Assembly (NCBI RefSeq): GCF_047795645.1
Contig: NZ_CP181045.1
Coordinates: forward strand, 4,712,001-4,776,000
Direction of reading: 5' to 3'
Length of the DNA stretch: 64,000 nucleotides
Origin: Salipaludibacillus sp047795645
Lineage (GTDB): Bacteria > Bacillota > Bacilli > Bacillales > Salisediminibacteriaceae
Both the position numbers and the translations under genes were made by a program. Below are positions 1-7,915 of this stretch, piece by piece. Each line of letters opens with the position of its first letter. The stretch's first letter is position 1. Under the pieces are notes generated by a model that saw only the letters and a list, made by a program, of their open reading frames with translations, did not search any database and had not been told where the DNA came from.

Positions 1-1
1 T

Positions 2-1069
2 CAAGTAGGCAGTGTCATATGCAAAAATTTATCTCATAAGTACCCTAAAAAAGTTATTGCAGCTGGTAGAAATTTCAATAAGGCTGTAAAATTTTCCTTG
101 TCTACAAATGAGAAAGTGATACCTCTGGAACTAGATATTTATAATTTGGATGCAAGCCATGAAGTATTTAAAAGCACACAGCTAGTAATAATGTGCCTCG
201 ACCAAAAAGGTACTAGTTTTGTAGAAAAGTGTATACAAAATAAAGTTAATTATATAGATATATCCCCTTCTTATGGAATTCTTTCAAAAATTGAAAACTT
301 ACATTCTAAAGCACTTGAATCAGAAACAACGTTAGTATTAGGAGTAGGCTTAGCTCCAGGTTTAACTAATCTCATGGTAAAAAAAATAATTCCCCACTTT
401 GATAAAGTTACTAAAACCGATATTTTTCTAATGCTTGGGGTTGGCGAAAAGCATGGGAGAGATGGAGTAGAGTGGTTGCTAAATAATATCAATAGTAATT
501 ATTTTATATTTGAAAACGGACAAAGTAGAAAAGTAAGTAGTTTTACGGAAGGCAGAAATGTAGAGTTACCTAAGAAGTATGGAAAAAGGAAAGCTTATAG
601 ATTCGACCTAGCTGATCAGCATATTGTCTCTAAAACACTTGAATTAAAAAATGTATCTTCTCGATTTTTCTATGATTCCGCTTTTACAACAAACGAATTA
701 GGATTTCTAAAAAAGATAGGTGTTTTTAAGCTATTAAAATATAAGGTCTTAAAAAGTATTATTGTAAATATATTTGTTGGGGCTTTGTATATTTTTGAAA
801 AGTTAAAAATAGGTTCAAATAATTATCTAATTAAAGCCGAAGTAAATGGAGAAATCAACGGAAAAGAAGAAACAATTGAGTCTGTATTATTCGGTTCAAA
901 TAATACAGAGATAACAGGTCATGTTGCCTCAATAGTAGGAAATAAGTTAATCCAACACAATTATTCACCTGGTGTACACTACACGGAACAGCTTTTTGAC
1001 TTAGATGATATATTATCGAGCCTAGATGATGAAGTGACTTATAATCATGAGGTGAATACCTTGAATTGA
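2..1069 (+). CDS. Saccharopine dehydrogenase-like NAD(P)-binding protein (5' partial)
   Basis: The reading frame is open to the left edge of the window, so the true start lies upstream. The first residues visible (QVGSVICKNL..., then VIAAGRNFNKA) look like the end of the first beta strand and glycine loop of a Rossmann fold, followed by the acidic/basic cofactor-selecting strand. Further in, a GVGLAPGLTNL segment is typical of saccharopine dehydrogenase family proteins, where it closes the substrate cleft. About 355 residues are visible and the stop is a TGA just before the IS21 insertion region. Family members range from true lysine-pathway enzymes to uncharacterised oxidoreductases or enoyl reductases, and nothing here fixes the substrate. 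A TTG at 98 could be read as a start but would remove half of the nucleotide-binding fold, so it is rejected. Confidence 0.75.
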   Translation, partial: QVGSVICKNLSHKYPKKVIAAGRNFNKAVKFSLSTNEKVIPLELDIYNLDASHEVFKSTQLVIMCLDQKGTSFVEKCIQNKVNYIDISPSYGILSKIENLHSKALESETTLVLGVGLAPGLTNLMVKKIIPHFDKVTKTDIFLMLGVGEKHGRDGVEWLLNNINSNYFIFENGQSRKVSSFTEGRNVELPKKYGKRKAYRFDLADQHIVSKTLELKNVSSRFFYDSAFTTNELGFLKKIGVFKLLKYKVLKSIIVNIFVGALYIFEKLKIGSNNYLIKAEVNGEINGKEETIESVLFGSNNTEITGHVASIVGNKLIQHNYSPGVHYTEQLFDLDDILSSLDDEVTYNHEVNTLN

Positions 1070-1117
1070 CGGATACCTCTAGTTGCTCCGGTCCGGCGGT
1101 TAAATGTAGAGAGGATC

Positions 1118-1122
1118 AATGG
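1118..1122. repeat. Target site duplication of the IS21 element, copy 1
   Basis: AATGG directly abuts the outer end of the IS (1123). The same five bases abut the other end at 3690-3694. IS21 elements typically give 4-8 bp duplications, so this fixes the insertion boundaries. Confidence 0.85.
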
Positions 1123-1150
1123 TGTTTTTGTCAACATAATATTGAGCCAC
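1123..1150 (+). repeat. IS21 terminal inverted repeat, istB-side end
   Basis: Starts TGTTTTTG and ends TTGAGCCAC. It aligns with the complement of 3662-3689 over 28 bp with about seven mismatches. A second TGAGCCAC copy sits at 1168-1175. Confidence 0.85.
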
Positions 1151-1210
1151 AGCGATCACTTTAAAAGTGAGCCACTTATCATCTTTGACCACCCATTAAT
1201 GGGTAGGATT

Positions 1211-1261
1211 GGAAGTTGGGAGAGGGTTGCCCCGGGGAGGGGCAACCCTCTCCCAACTTCC
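1211..1261. terminator. Perfect 23-bp hairpin at the 3' end of istB
   Basis: 1211-1233 is perfectly complementary to 1239-1261 around a 5-base GGGGA loop. The stem is far more G+C-rich than its surroundings. It lies inside the IS, about 10 bp past the istB stop on the transcribed strand. No clear U-run follows, so it could be a rho-independent terminator without a tail, an mRNA-stabilising hairpin, or insulation against read-through. Confidence 0.6.
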
Positions 1262-1270
1262 GCATGTTCT

Positions 1271-2029
1271 TTAGCCTCCTTCATTCTGTTTCATACTTTG
1301 TCTAAAACGATATGATTCGCCATTTAGTAAATGGATATGTGATCGATGAGTGAGTCGATCTAAAAGAGCTGCGGTCATCTTGTCATCGCCAAATAAACTC
1401 GTCCATTCACTGAACTCTAAGTTGGTTGTAATGATGACACTCCCACGTTCATATCGACTGGAGAAAAATTGAAATAATAGCTCTGATCCAACCTTTGAAA
1501 AGGGCACATATCCGAGTTCATCTATAATGATCACATCTAATTTGAGCCACTTCTTTTCGAGAGCATTTAGTTTATGTTCTTCCTTTGCCATCAATAGTTC
1601 TTCTACCAATTCTGATGCTGTTATAAACTTGACTTTGTATCCATTTTGGATCATTTCAATACCTATTCCTGTTGCTAAATGAGATTTCCCTGTCCCGCTG
1701 TTACCAAGGAAAATAATATTCTCCTTTTTTTCTACGAAATCCCCTTGTCCTAACGTTAAAAATCGGTTTCGGTTTAAGCTGGGCATTAAACTAAAATCAT
1801 AGGCATCTAACGTTTTATGAACGGGAAAAGTAGCTTGTTTAAGTCGACGTTGTTTTAAATTTTCTTCTCGTGTTTTCACTTCCAAATCTAATAAAGCTAA
1901 CAAGTACTCTTCATAACTAAGGTTCCGCTCTTCAGCCTCTCTTGCGAGAGATTCGTAGTTTTGAGCGATCGTAGGCGTTCTTAATTGTTTCGTCATATGC
2001 TCCAGGAGTAACGTTGTTGTGGCCATCAT
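1271..2029 (-). CDS. istB: IS21 helper ATPase IstB
   Basis: The 252-residue AAA+ ATPase stimulates IstA during transposition. Visible are the N-terminal IstB-type helical segment, a Walker A (GNSGTGKSHLA, around residue 110), a Walker B (VIIIDELGYV) and sensor-type motifs (SVIITTNLEFSEW). It is related to DnaC/DnaA-type loaders. Its ATG overlaps the istA stop by four bases (ATGA), so the two are translationally coupled. A second ATG immediately follows and could also serve. The length is normal for the family. Confidence 0.95.
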   Translation of the reverse strand: MMATTTLLLEHMTKQLRTPTIAQNYESLAREAEERNLSYEEYLLALLDLEVKTREENLKQRRLKQATFPVHKTLDAYDFSLMPSLNRNRFLTLGQGDFVEKKENIIFLGNSGTGKSHLATGIGIEMIQNGYKVKFITASELVEELLMAKEEHKLNALEKKWLKLDVIIIDELGYVPFSKVGSELLFQFFSSRYERGSVIITTNLEFSEWTSLFGDDKMTAALLDRLTHRSHIHLLNGESYRFRQSMKQNEGG

Positions 2030-3588
2030 TTCTTCCCTCCTGTCAGTAAACCGTATTGTTCTACGTTCGATTTTTGAACTTTATAGTCTAGTAAACTCGT
2101 AGGCGTTTTTTCTCTTGAAAGGTCATGAATGGTCACACCCTCATTTGTAAGTTGTTGAATGATATCGTGAACCACCTCATAGCGAAATACGTGAGTCTTC
2201 TCAGCTTCGATTAAAGCTTGAGTTAACATGGGTAAGCCAATCTCACGATGTAAGAGGAGAAGACGGATGAACTTTTGATCTCCAATTGCTCCTTCTTGTT
2301 CTCTCATCTTACGATGATACCGTTTGAATACGTCTGGAATCTCAGAAGATTGAAAGGCGTGTGCATCTCTGATTGCCCGTGGCTTCTTTAGTAGAGCATC
2401 AAGATAATGATCAAGATTCGTAAACATTTGATGTCGTTCATAAGATCGAGAATGTTCTGCGATCACTTGATTTTGAGCCACTATGATCACCTGATCGACA
2501 AAAATTTTTGCCCAAACAGCTTTCCCGACAAATTGACATGGAACAGAGTATTGATTGGTCTCAATGGTAACTAAAGACGTTTTATTCACCTGACATGATA
2601 CCAACTTACACGCTTCAAAAACCTGATCAGGAAGGGCGTGTAGATAACCTTTTTCTTTCTCCCACATTTGAGCCACAGTCTCTTTGGAATTTGGAACCAT
2701 GGTCCTTTCTGATTCCTTTAAACACCATTCTTTCAAGGAATCATTTAACTCTTCCATTGATTGAACTGCCGGAAGTGGAACGAAGGCATTTCTTCGAATA
2801 TAACCAACCGTCCCTTCGACTCGTCCTTTTTCATTTCCAGAACGAACATTACAAAACTCTGATTTAAATAAATAATGGGCTTGTAGAGCGAGAAATGTCT
2901 CTTGCTCTATGCGATCTCTTCCTTTTAAAGTTTTTTGTACTGCCGTTTTCAGATTGTCATAGAGTCCTTCTGTTGGTACTCCTCCAAAGAATTCAAAGGC
3001 ATGAACAAAACCATCGAGAAAGGCTTCTTGTTTCTCGTGAAGATAGGCCCTAACAAATCGCATGCGACTAGCGGATAACTGAATACAGAAGAGATAAACC
3101 CGTAGGGTTCGGCCTTGAAGAATAATATCAGCTTCACCCCAGTCAAATTGAAATTGATGTCCCAGTTGAAATTCCAAAGGAATAAATACTTTTTGAAGTT
3201 TCTTTCTTCGCTTAGCAACCACTTTTCGAATATTAGATGCCGAGCCTTTAAATGCATACTCATCAACGAGTCTCTTATAGATTCTAGCTGCCGTATGTTT
3301 TTGTTTCACCCAATGCTTCAAATCATCTTCTAGCCACTGATCGATGATTGGCAATACTCGTTTCGTTTCACCTGAATATTGTTTGGATCCATAGATTCTT
3401 TGTCTATTAATCGCCGTGGGGAGTTCTGATTGATTAAGATATTTACTTACAGTATTCCTTGAAATACCAAGCTTTTTTGCGATCCTTCTTTCTGATAAAC
3501 CTTCAACCTCTTTTAAAAATTTGATATTATAATGTTGAGCCATATCAATCATCCTTTTCTTCCTCTCAGTATGTAGTAGTTTAGTCAC
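2026..3588 (-). CDS. istA: IS21 transposase IstA
   Basis: This is a DDE-type transposase of up to 520 residues. The N terminus has a helix-turn-helix (RRIAKKLGISRNTVSKYL). The retroviral-integrase core follows, with acidic residues in FQFDWGEAD, in EGLYDNLKTAV and in NEKGRVEGTVGY as the likely D-D-E triad. The annotated first codon is GTG at 3588, but an ATG 12 codons later (3552) has a much better purine-rich site (GAGAGGAAGAAAAGG) and is a likelier start, giving 508 residues. No frameshift or internal stop is seen. Confidence 0.93.
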   Translation of the reverse strand: MTKLLHTERKKRMIDMAQHYNIKFLKEVEGLSERRIAKKLGISRNTVSKYLNQSELPTAINRQRIYGSKQYSGETKRVLPIIDQWLEDDLKHWVKQKHTAARIYKRLVDEYAFKGSASNIRKVVAKRRKKLQKVFIPLEFQLGHQFQFDWGEADIILQGRTLRVYLFCIQLSASRMRFVRAYLHEKQEAFLDGFVHAFEFFGGVPTEGLYDNLKTAVQKTLKGRDRIEQETFLALQAHYLFKSEFCNVRSGNEKGRVEGTVGYIRRNAFVPLPAVQSMEELNDSLKEWCLKESERTMVPNSKETVAQMWEKEKGYLHALPDQVFEACKLVSCQVNKTSLVTIETNQYSVPCQFVGKAVWAKIFVDQVIIVAQNQVIAEHSRSYERHQMFTNLDHYLDALLKKPRAIRDAHAFQSSEIPDVFKRYHRKMREQEGAIGDQKFIRLLLLHREIGLPMLTQALIEAEKTHVFRYEVVHDIIQQLTNEGVTIHDLSREKTPTSLLDYKVQKSNVEQYGLLTGGKK

Positions 3589-3661
3589 TATCTATCATAA
3601 GAGAGGTTATTGAAATTGGGAATTGTGTGGCTCATTTTTCATGTGATCGAAACAGCTAAAA

Positions 3662-3689
3662 GTGGCTCAAAACTATCTTATCAAATACA
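3662..3689 (-). repeat. IS21 terminal inverted repeat, istA-side end
   Basis: Read inward on the minus strand it begins TGTATTTG and ends TTGAGCCAC, matching 1123-1150. The second internal copy of GTGGCTCA is at 3627-3634. Confidence 0.85.
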
Positions 3690-3694
3690 AATGG
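3690..3694. repeat. Target site duplication of the IS21 element, copy 2
   Basis: AATGG, identical to 1118-1122. The ATG inside this duplication is the start codon of the interrupted small ORF. Confidence 0.85.
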
Positions 3695-3807
3695 GTCAAA
3701 TCATTGAAAGAGTCACTAAAACGGTAAAAGAAATATCCTCCGATCTGTTAGAAGCGATTAAGACCCGCAATTTAACAGAGGAGGATACCAAGACCTATTT
3801 ATTGTAG
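3691..3807 (+). pseudogene. 38-codon ORF cut off from its ribosome binding site by the IS21 insertion
   Basis: Removing the IS and one duplication copy restores GTAGAGAGGATCAATGGG. That is an AGAGAGG ribosome binding site a few bases before an ATG, followed by a 38-residue ORF (MGQIIERVTKTVKEISSDLL... ending DTKTYLL) closed by TAG. It would be a highly charged, probably helical small protein of unknown function. In the present sequence the promoter and RBS lie beyond 1122 and the coding part starts two bases after the IS end. A TTG-started ORF beginning inside the IS at 3610 reads into it in frame, so a fusion peptide is conceivable. The protein is not recognised; the disruption is clear but the ORF's status as a gene is inferred. 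Confidence 0.5.
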
Positions 3808-3883
3808 GTTTTATGCTATTTGTCTCTATATAATTAGGGATTAGTGGAAAACATCCATAATGTACGCAAATAACTATGCAATC

Positions 3884-4327
3884 CTAATGTGTAAAAAATT
3901 CAAATCCCATATTACCCAATATAGCTATGACAAACCCTGTCACCCCTACACTAATAGCACTGTATAGCCATAATTGTGTTCTGTTAATCTTCAAAGCTTT
4001 TGCTATTATCCCTATCACCCAAACCCCTGTTACTGGTGTAAGAAATAATATAAAGTAAACACCGTACTTCTCAATCCGGTTTCGCCATTTTCCTTTCAAA
4101 GATTTATCACTAATTTTTTTCATGAATTTAAATTTCATTAACCAATCGTAAAAAAAGTCAATAAGCGGAATGACCATCCAATTGCCAATGGATGCCCAAA
4201 GAAATGCGTCAATCCAATTAAGTCCTACAGATAACCCAAAAGGAACTGCAAGATATATTTCAAAATGTGGAAAAAAACCTAAAAACCATGTTGATGCTGC
4301 TAAACTAATGTATTTTAATATCTCCAT
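3884..4327 (-). CDS. Small multi-drug export-type membrane protein (COG2426-like)
   Basis: The product has 147 residues with about four membrane segments: residues 5-35, 40-60, 90-110 and 120-143. A basic cytoplasmic loop (KFKFMKKISDKSLKGKWRNRIEKYG) separates the halves. The FPHFEIYLAVPFG start and the YFILFLTPVTGVWVIG segment resemble the family annotated as small multi-drug export proteins, whose substrates are not well established. The RBS GAGAGGAG lies before the ATG at 4327. It is divergent from the TetR gene at 4661, an arrangement typical of a local repressor controlling an exporter, but regulation is inferred only. Confidence 0.7.
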   Translation of the reverse strand: MEILKYISLAASTWFLGFFPHFEIYLAVPFGLSVGLNWIDAFLWASIGNWMVIPLIDFFYDWLMKFKFMKKISDKSLKGKWRNRIEKYGVYFILFLTPVTGVWVIGIIAKALKINRTQLWLYSAISVGVTGFVIAILGNMGFEFFTH

Positions 4328-4430
4328 CAGGCACTAACTCCTCTCTAAATGAATTCCAAAGTAAACAAATTTTCAAAATGATCTTTATATGCTCTAATTC
4401 TAGAACCTGGACAGTATCCGTAATGTTTGA

Positions 4431-4591
4431 AATTGCAGGTATTCTTGCTGTCTTTGAGCGCATGGAAACTACCTGCAAATTTGGTAAATTTAACATAAAT
4501 AAACTTCCTTTCTTTTTTCGATTGATGTACAATGAATTCATTACTGAACATTTTGTATGATTTAATTTTAATGATTTATCATTTGCAGGTA
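4431..4591. promoter_or_regulatory. Three copies of a TTGCAGGTA motif in the divergent intergenic region
   Basis: AATTGCAGGTA (4431-4441) and TACCTGCAAATT (4470-4481) form an inverted repeat. A third copy, ATTTGCAGGTA, is at 4581-4591, itself inside a TGATTTA...TAAATCA palindrome. The region lies between the export gene (minus) and the TetR gene (plus), so these are candidate operators for the regulator encoded at 4661. Binding is inferred only. The 333-bp gap 4328-4660 also holds a weak 63-codon minus-strand ORF (see rejected items). Confidence 0.4.
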
Positions 4592-4660
4592 AATCATCAA
4601 ACTTAAAGAATTGTACGTTATGGAACAGATTACTGAAATTGTTCAAAATGGGGGTGTAGT

Positions 4661-5263
4661 ATGAAAAATAATGAATTAGACAGAAGAGTATTGAAAACCC
4701 GTCGAGCTATTCACGAAGCACTGTCATCACTGATGCAGGAAAAAAAATACAGTAAAATTACTATTCAGGATATTATTGACCGCGCTAATGTAGGAAGGTC
4801 GACCTTCTATTCACACTTCGCTACGAAAGATGAATTGCTGTTTAGCAGTGTAGAGGATTTATTGGAAATACTGAATCAATATATAAAGAGCTATATTGAA
4901 CATGATGGGGATAAACCAAGATTGATATCAGTATTAGATTTTTTTGAACATATACAGGAGAACAGCAAGATAATGAAGGGGTTATTTAAATCAGAGGGGG
5001 CTGACTTGTTTTTTGAAAAAGTTGAAGCTTACTGGAATGACGGAATAGAGGAGTACCTTCAGTCGAAGCTGCCTATAGGAAAAGAGCCCAAGGTCCCTAT
5101 AAAAATCTTAACGAACCATATTTCCAGTTCCTTACTCAACTTGTTAAAGTGGTGGGTAAACAATCACATGTCCTACACTCCTGTACAAATGGACCAGTAT
5201 TTTAGAGATTTAATAAACCCAAGTATCGATTCGATTATTTATAACGATTCTACGAAAGGGTGA
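4661..5263 (+). CDS. TetR/AcrR-family transcriptional regulator
   Basis: The product has 200 residues. The N-terminal HTH is classic TetR: ITIQDIIDRANVGRSTFYSHFATKDELL at about residues 33-60. The C-terminal ligand domain is helical and includes NHISSSLLNLLKWWVNNHM, typical of the TetR_C_8/33-like group. A GGGGGTG ribosome site precedes the ATG. The gene overlaps or abuts the AraC-type gene downstream, so the two are cotranscribed. It is divergent from the export protein gene and probably represses it; the ligand is unknown. Confidence 0.88.
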   Translation: MKNNELDRRVLKTRRAIHEALSSLMQEKKYSKITIQDIIDRANVGRSTFYSHFATKDELLFSSVEDLLEILNQYIKSYIEHDGDKPRLISVLDFFEHIQENSKIMKGLFKSEGADLFFEKVEAYWNDGIEEYLQSKLPIGKEPKVPIKILTNHISSSLLNLLKWWVNNHMSYTPVQMDQYFRDLINPSIDSIIYNDSTKG

Positions 5264-5274
5264 GAATACAAACA

Positions 5275-6159
5275 GTGAATTATTTAGATGGCATCCAAAA
5301 GTTTGTAGATAATGTTGATAAACAAATAGAAGAAGAAATCGATATTGATAAAGCAATTGCTGAGATACATATCTCTAAATTTCATTTTTACCGTTTATTT
5401 AAGGCGATTGTTGGACTATCAGTTTATGATTATATAAAGAAACGCAGGCTAACTAAAGCATCTGAATCTATCATACAATCACAAGATGATATTTTAACAA
5501 TTGCTATAAAGTATGGTTTCTCATCCCAAGAAGTTTTTACGAGAAATTTCAAGAAAATGTTCGGGATAACACCAGGTAGACTTCGAAAAGAACCACATTT
5601 TAAACTCCCTAATCGATTGACCCCAATCAATCTCGATTCGATTTTTCTAGACGTAAAGGCTTTGAATGGAAAAGTTCATGTCGATAGAAAAATCGAGACG
5701 CTATCAGTAAAACTAATAGGAATTTCCCGTTATTCGAATGATGAAAATATATTGACTATTACCCCTTTTTTTGAAAGTTTTATCCAGCAAGTTGACCAAA
5801 TAGCGAACAGAAAAGATGATGTTTTGTATCGTGTTTGCTATGATATGGAGTTAACAAATGGAATTGGAACGTACAAAGAACTTGTAGCTGTAGAGGTTGG
5901 AGATTTTTCGATAGTTCCAGAAGGTATGATAACAAAAGAAATTAACAAGGCTAAAGTCATTACTTTTACTCATAAAGGTCGTCTTTTTCAAGATGAAGAG
6001 GGAAGAGTGTTAAACACCTATGATTTTATTTGTCATTATCGCATCCCGTTATTAGAAGCAAAGTTAACTGATGAGCTTGTTATAGAAAGGTATGGAAGTG
6101 AATTTATCGGACCATATGATGATAAATCAAAAATGGATATTTCCTTTTCAATCACATAA
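5275..6159 (+). CDS. AraC-family regulator with GyrI-like effector domain
   Basis: The N-terminal double HTH of AraC/XylS type spans residues 1-105 (IDKAIAEIHISKFHFYRLFKAI; ILTIAIKYGFSSQEVFTRNFKKMFGITPGRLR). A C-terminal ~150-residue GyrI/SOUL-like small-molecule-binding domain follows (KIETLSVKLIGISRY... to the end). This Rob/YdeE-like architecture is common in sensors of toxic compounds. The start is uncertain: GTG at 5260 overlaps the upstream stop as GTGA but has no spaced RBS. GTG at 5275, with GGGTGAG upstream, is preferred; the two differ by five residues. It is coupled to the TetR gene. Confidence 0.87.
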   Translation: MNYLDGIQKFVDNVDKQIEEEIDIDKAIAEIHISKFHFYRLFKAIVGLSVYDYIKKRRLTKASESIIQSQDDILTIAIKYGFSSQEVFTRNFKKMFGITPGRLRKEPHFKLPNRLTPINLDSIFLDVKALNGKVHVDRKIETLSVKLIGISRYSNDENILTITPFFESFIQQVDQIANRKDDVLYRVCYDMELTNGIGTYKELVAVEVGDFSIVPEGMITKEINKAKVITFTHKGRLFQDEEGRVLNTYDFICHYRIPLLEAKLTDELVIERYGSEFIGPYDDKSKMDISFSIT

Positions 6160-6249
6160 CGTCTAAATCAAAGTAGCAACCACAGTCAAAAAAATACTGT
6201 CATTCCATGCTATCTTTGTTTTAAGAAGACATAAGATGGAGGTTGTGAA

Positions 6250-7290
6250 ATGTGTACAACATTTACAATGAAATTTAAGGAGCATTTCTTATTGGGTCAA
6301 AACTACGATTTTTATTATGGTCATGGGTTGATTGTAGTAAGTCCTCGAGGGCTAAGTAAATTTTCGTTATCTGAAAAAGAGGAAGAAAGATTGCGTTGGG
6401 TATCTAAATATGGAAATGTGACGTTTACTCAATTTGGTCGTGAGTTGCCTATGAGCGGCATGAATGAAAACGGGTTGGCAATCGCGATGATGTTTCATGA
6501 AGATGGAGAATTACCAGTATCAGATGAACGACCGAGTTTAAACGAATTGCAGTGGATTCAATATCAACTTGATAACTTCGGAACCGTTGAAGAAGTTATC
6601 AAGCATTTGGAGGATATCCGGATTGAAAAATCGATTTATGCATTACATTATTCGGTTTGTGACGCTACGGGTAAAACTGTTCTAATTGAGTTTATTAATG
6701 GAAAGGCAAAAGTTATTGACCAGGCAACATATTTCATTATTACGAATACTAGTTATGAAAAATCACTTGACTATGCAAACCAATTCGCGAGCCAATCGAT
6801 TCAACAATTATCAAGAAACGCAGGTTCTCTCGACCGATTTACTTTGGGATATCGTTTGCTTGAGCAAGCACATCACAAGCCTAGCCCTAATGCAATAGAA
6901 CAAGCATTTTCGATATTAAAGGAAGTTTCCGTTAAACCATCGTTGCAAAGTATGTGGAATTGGATTGGAAAAAGGGTTCCACCTACATTTACGTATTGGA
7001 GTATTGTTTTTGATTTAAATAACTTTACTATTTATTTAAAGGATCAAAAAAATAAAAACATTCGACAATTCTCTATACAACAATTTGATTTTGCACATTT
7101 AGATCATGCCCTCTCCTTACCAATTGATAATCAGTTATGTGGTGATATTACGAACAATTTTACACCGTACTCAAATAAAGATAATGAGCGAATTATTACG
7201 ATTAGCTATAAACCAATAAGCCATCTAATCTCTAAGGAGGACCAAAAAGAGCTTATAACATACCCAGATCAATTCTATCAGGTTCAATAA
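6250..7290 (+). CDS. Choloylglycine hydrolase / penicillin V acylase family amidase
   Basis: This is a 346-residue N-terminal-nucleophile hydrolase that cleaves linear amide bonds. Cys2, exposed after removal of Met1, is the nucleophile (MCTTFTM). The GQNYDF motif supplies Asp20, and MSGMNENGLAIAMMFH matches the family beta-sheet core. There is no signal peptide, so the enzyme is probably cytoplasmic. The family includes bile-salt hydrolases, penicillin V acylases and N-acyl-homoserine-lactone acylases; the substrate cannot be told from sequence. It is a single gene with RBS GGAGG nine bases before the ATG, following the two regulators. Confidence 0.88.
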   Translation: MCTTFTMKFKEHFLLGQNYDFYYGHGLIVVSPRGLSKFSLSEKEEERLRWVSKYGNVTFTQFGRELPMSGMNENGLAIAMMFHEDGELPVSDERPSLNELQWIQYQLDNFGTVEEVIKHLEDIRIEKSIYALHYSVCDATGKTVLIEFINGKAKVIDQATYFIITNTSYEKSLDYANQFASQSIQQLSRNAGSLDRFTLGYRLLEQAHHKPSPNAIEQAFSILKEVSVKPSLQSMWNWIGKRVPPTFTYWSIVFDLNNFTIYLKDQKNKNIRQFSIQQFDFAHLDHALSLPIDNQLCGDITNNFTPYSNKDNERIITISYKPISHLISKEDQKELITYPDQFYQVQ

Positions 7291-7312
7291 AATGAGGGTG
7301 TGGTTTTATAAG

Positions 7313-7915
7313 TTAGTGCGATGAATCGGCAGGCTTAATCATGCAATATACGTTGAGTCCATCGATCATTTTTGTCCCTCTCAACTCATATCCAAGTCGT
7401 TGATAATAAGCAACATTCTGCGGATTCTCTGTATCAAGTGCAATCGTATAGGATGGCTGTGAAGACTTAGCAATTTCATGGATCTCTCGTAGAACCTTTT
7501 TACCCGTTCCCGTCTTTTGGTAGGAAGGTTCTACACCGATCATGGTTAGATAATAATGGGCTTCGTTTGGAGCAATAGTAGAAGTTACTTTTTGATACTT
7601 AGTTAAATATCTAAGCGTATGAAAGGGTAGTTTAAAAACCAATAGGAGCATGTCGATATTTAATTTAATCTTAGCTTTTATAGATATATTTCTAAGGTTA
7701 CTAGGCCGATCGATAATTGCCACGTAACTAGGTTTCTTCACATCGTCGGTAAGAATCAGGCCATTTAATAAGCGATTTCGTCTAATGATAAATCGAATTA
7801 AAATTTTTGGTTGCTCCTTGTTCTTTCTGTTTGAAAACAAAAAGACAAACAAGGGGTCTTTCTCAAATGCTCGCGAAAGCAAGGATATATGAGCTTCATT
7901 AATTTGTTTGTTCAT
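7313..7915 (-). CDS. GNAT-family N-acetyltransferase
   Basis: The product has 200 residues from the ATG at 7915, chosen because AGGGGGTC lies eight bases upstream. A longer in-frame start at 7993 would run back into the neighbouring gene. The acetyl-CoA loop is recognisable as VEPSYQKTGTGKKVLREI (Q/R-x-x-G-x-G/A), followed by the AxxGF-like NVAYYQRLGYEL strand. It resembles the YitI/Eis-like GNATs of unknown substrate. It overlaps the 3' end of the membrane-protein gene by 17 bases and is the last gene of the tetR-led run. Confidence 0.85.
   Translation of the reverse strand: MNKQINEAHISLLSRAFEKDPLFVFLFSNRKNKEQPKILIRFIIRRNRLLNGLILTDDVKKPSYVAIIDRPSNLRNISIKAKIKLNIDMLLLVFKLPFHTLRYLTKYQKVTSTIAPNEAHYYLTMIGVEPSYQKTGTGKKVLREIHEIAKSSQPSYTIALDTENPQNVAYYQRLGYELRGTKMIDGLNVYCMIKPADSSH

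Larger units (their letters stand above)
1123..3689 (-). mobile_element. IS21-family insertion sequence, apparently intact
   Basis: The 2,567-bp element carries istA and istB on the minus strand. Its 28-bp ends (1123-1150 and the complement of 3662-3689) both start TGT and share TTGAGCCAC, with about seven mismatches. Each end has a second internal GTGGCTCA-type repeat (1168-1175 and 3627-3634), with a shared GATCAC between the repeats. Multiple terminal repeats are characteristic of IS21. Both ORFs are full length and the flanks carry a perfect 5-bp duplication (AATGG), so the insertion looks recent and the element may still be active. Confidence 0.95.

Noticed and set aside
3610..3690. TTG-started ORF running from inside the IS into the flanking 38-codon ORF
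   Set aside because: It starts within IS terminal repeats without an RBS; only the part after 3690 is native coding sequence.
4305..4496. 63-codon minus-strand ORF (MLNLPNLQVVSM...) with AAGGAAG upstream, overlapping the export gene start
   Set aside because: The RBS looks plausible, but the peptide resembles nothing I know and overlaps the next gene. A competing frame over the same DNA looks equally protein-like, so the evidence is too thin for a gene call.
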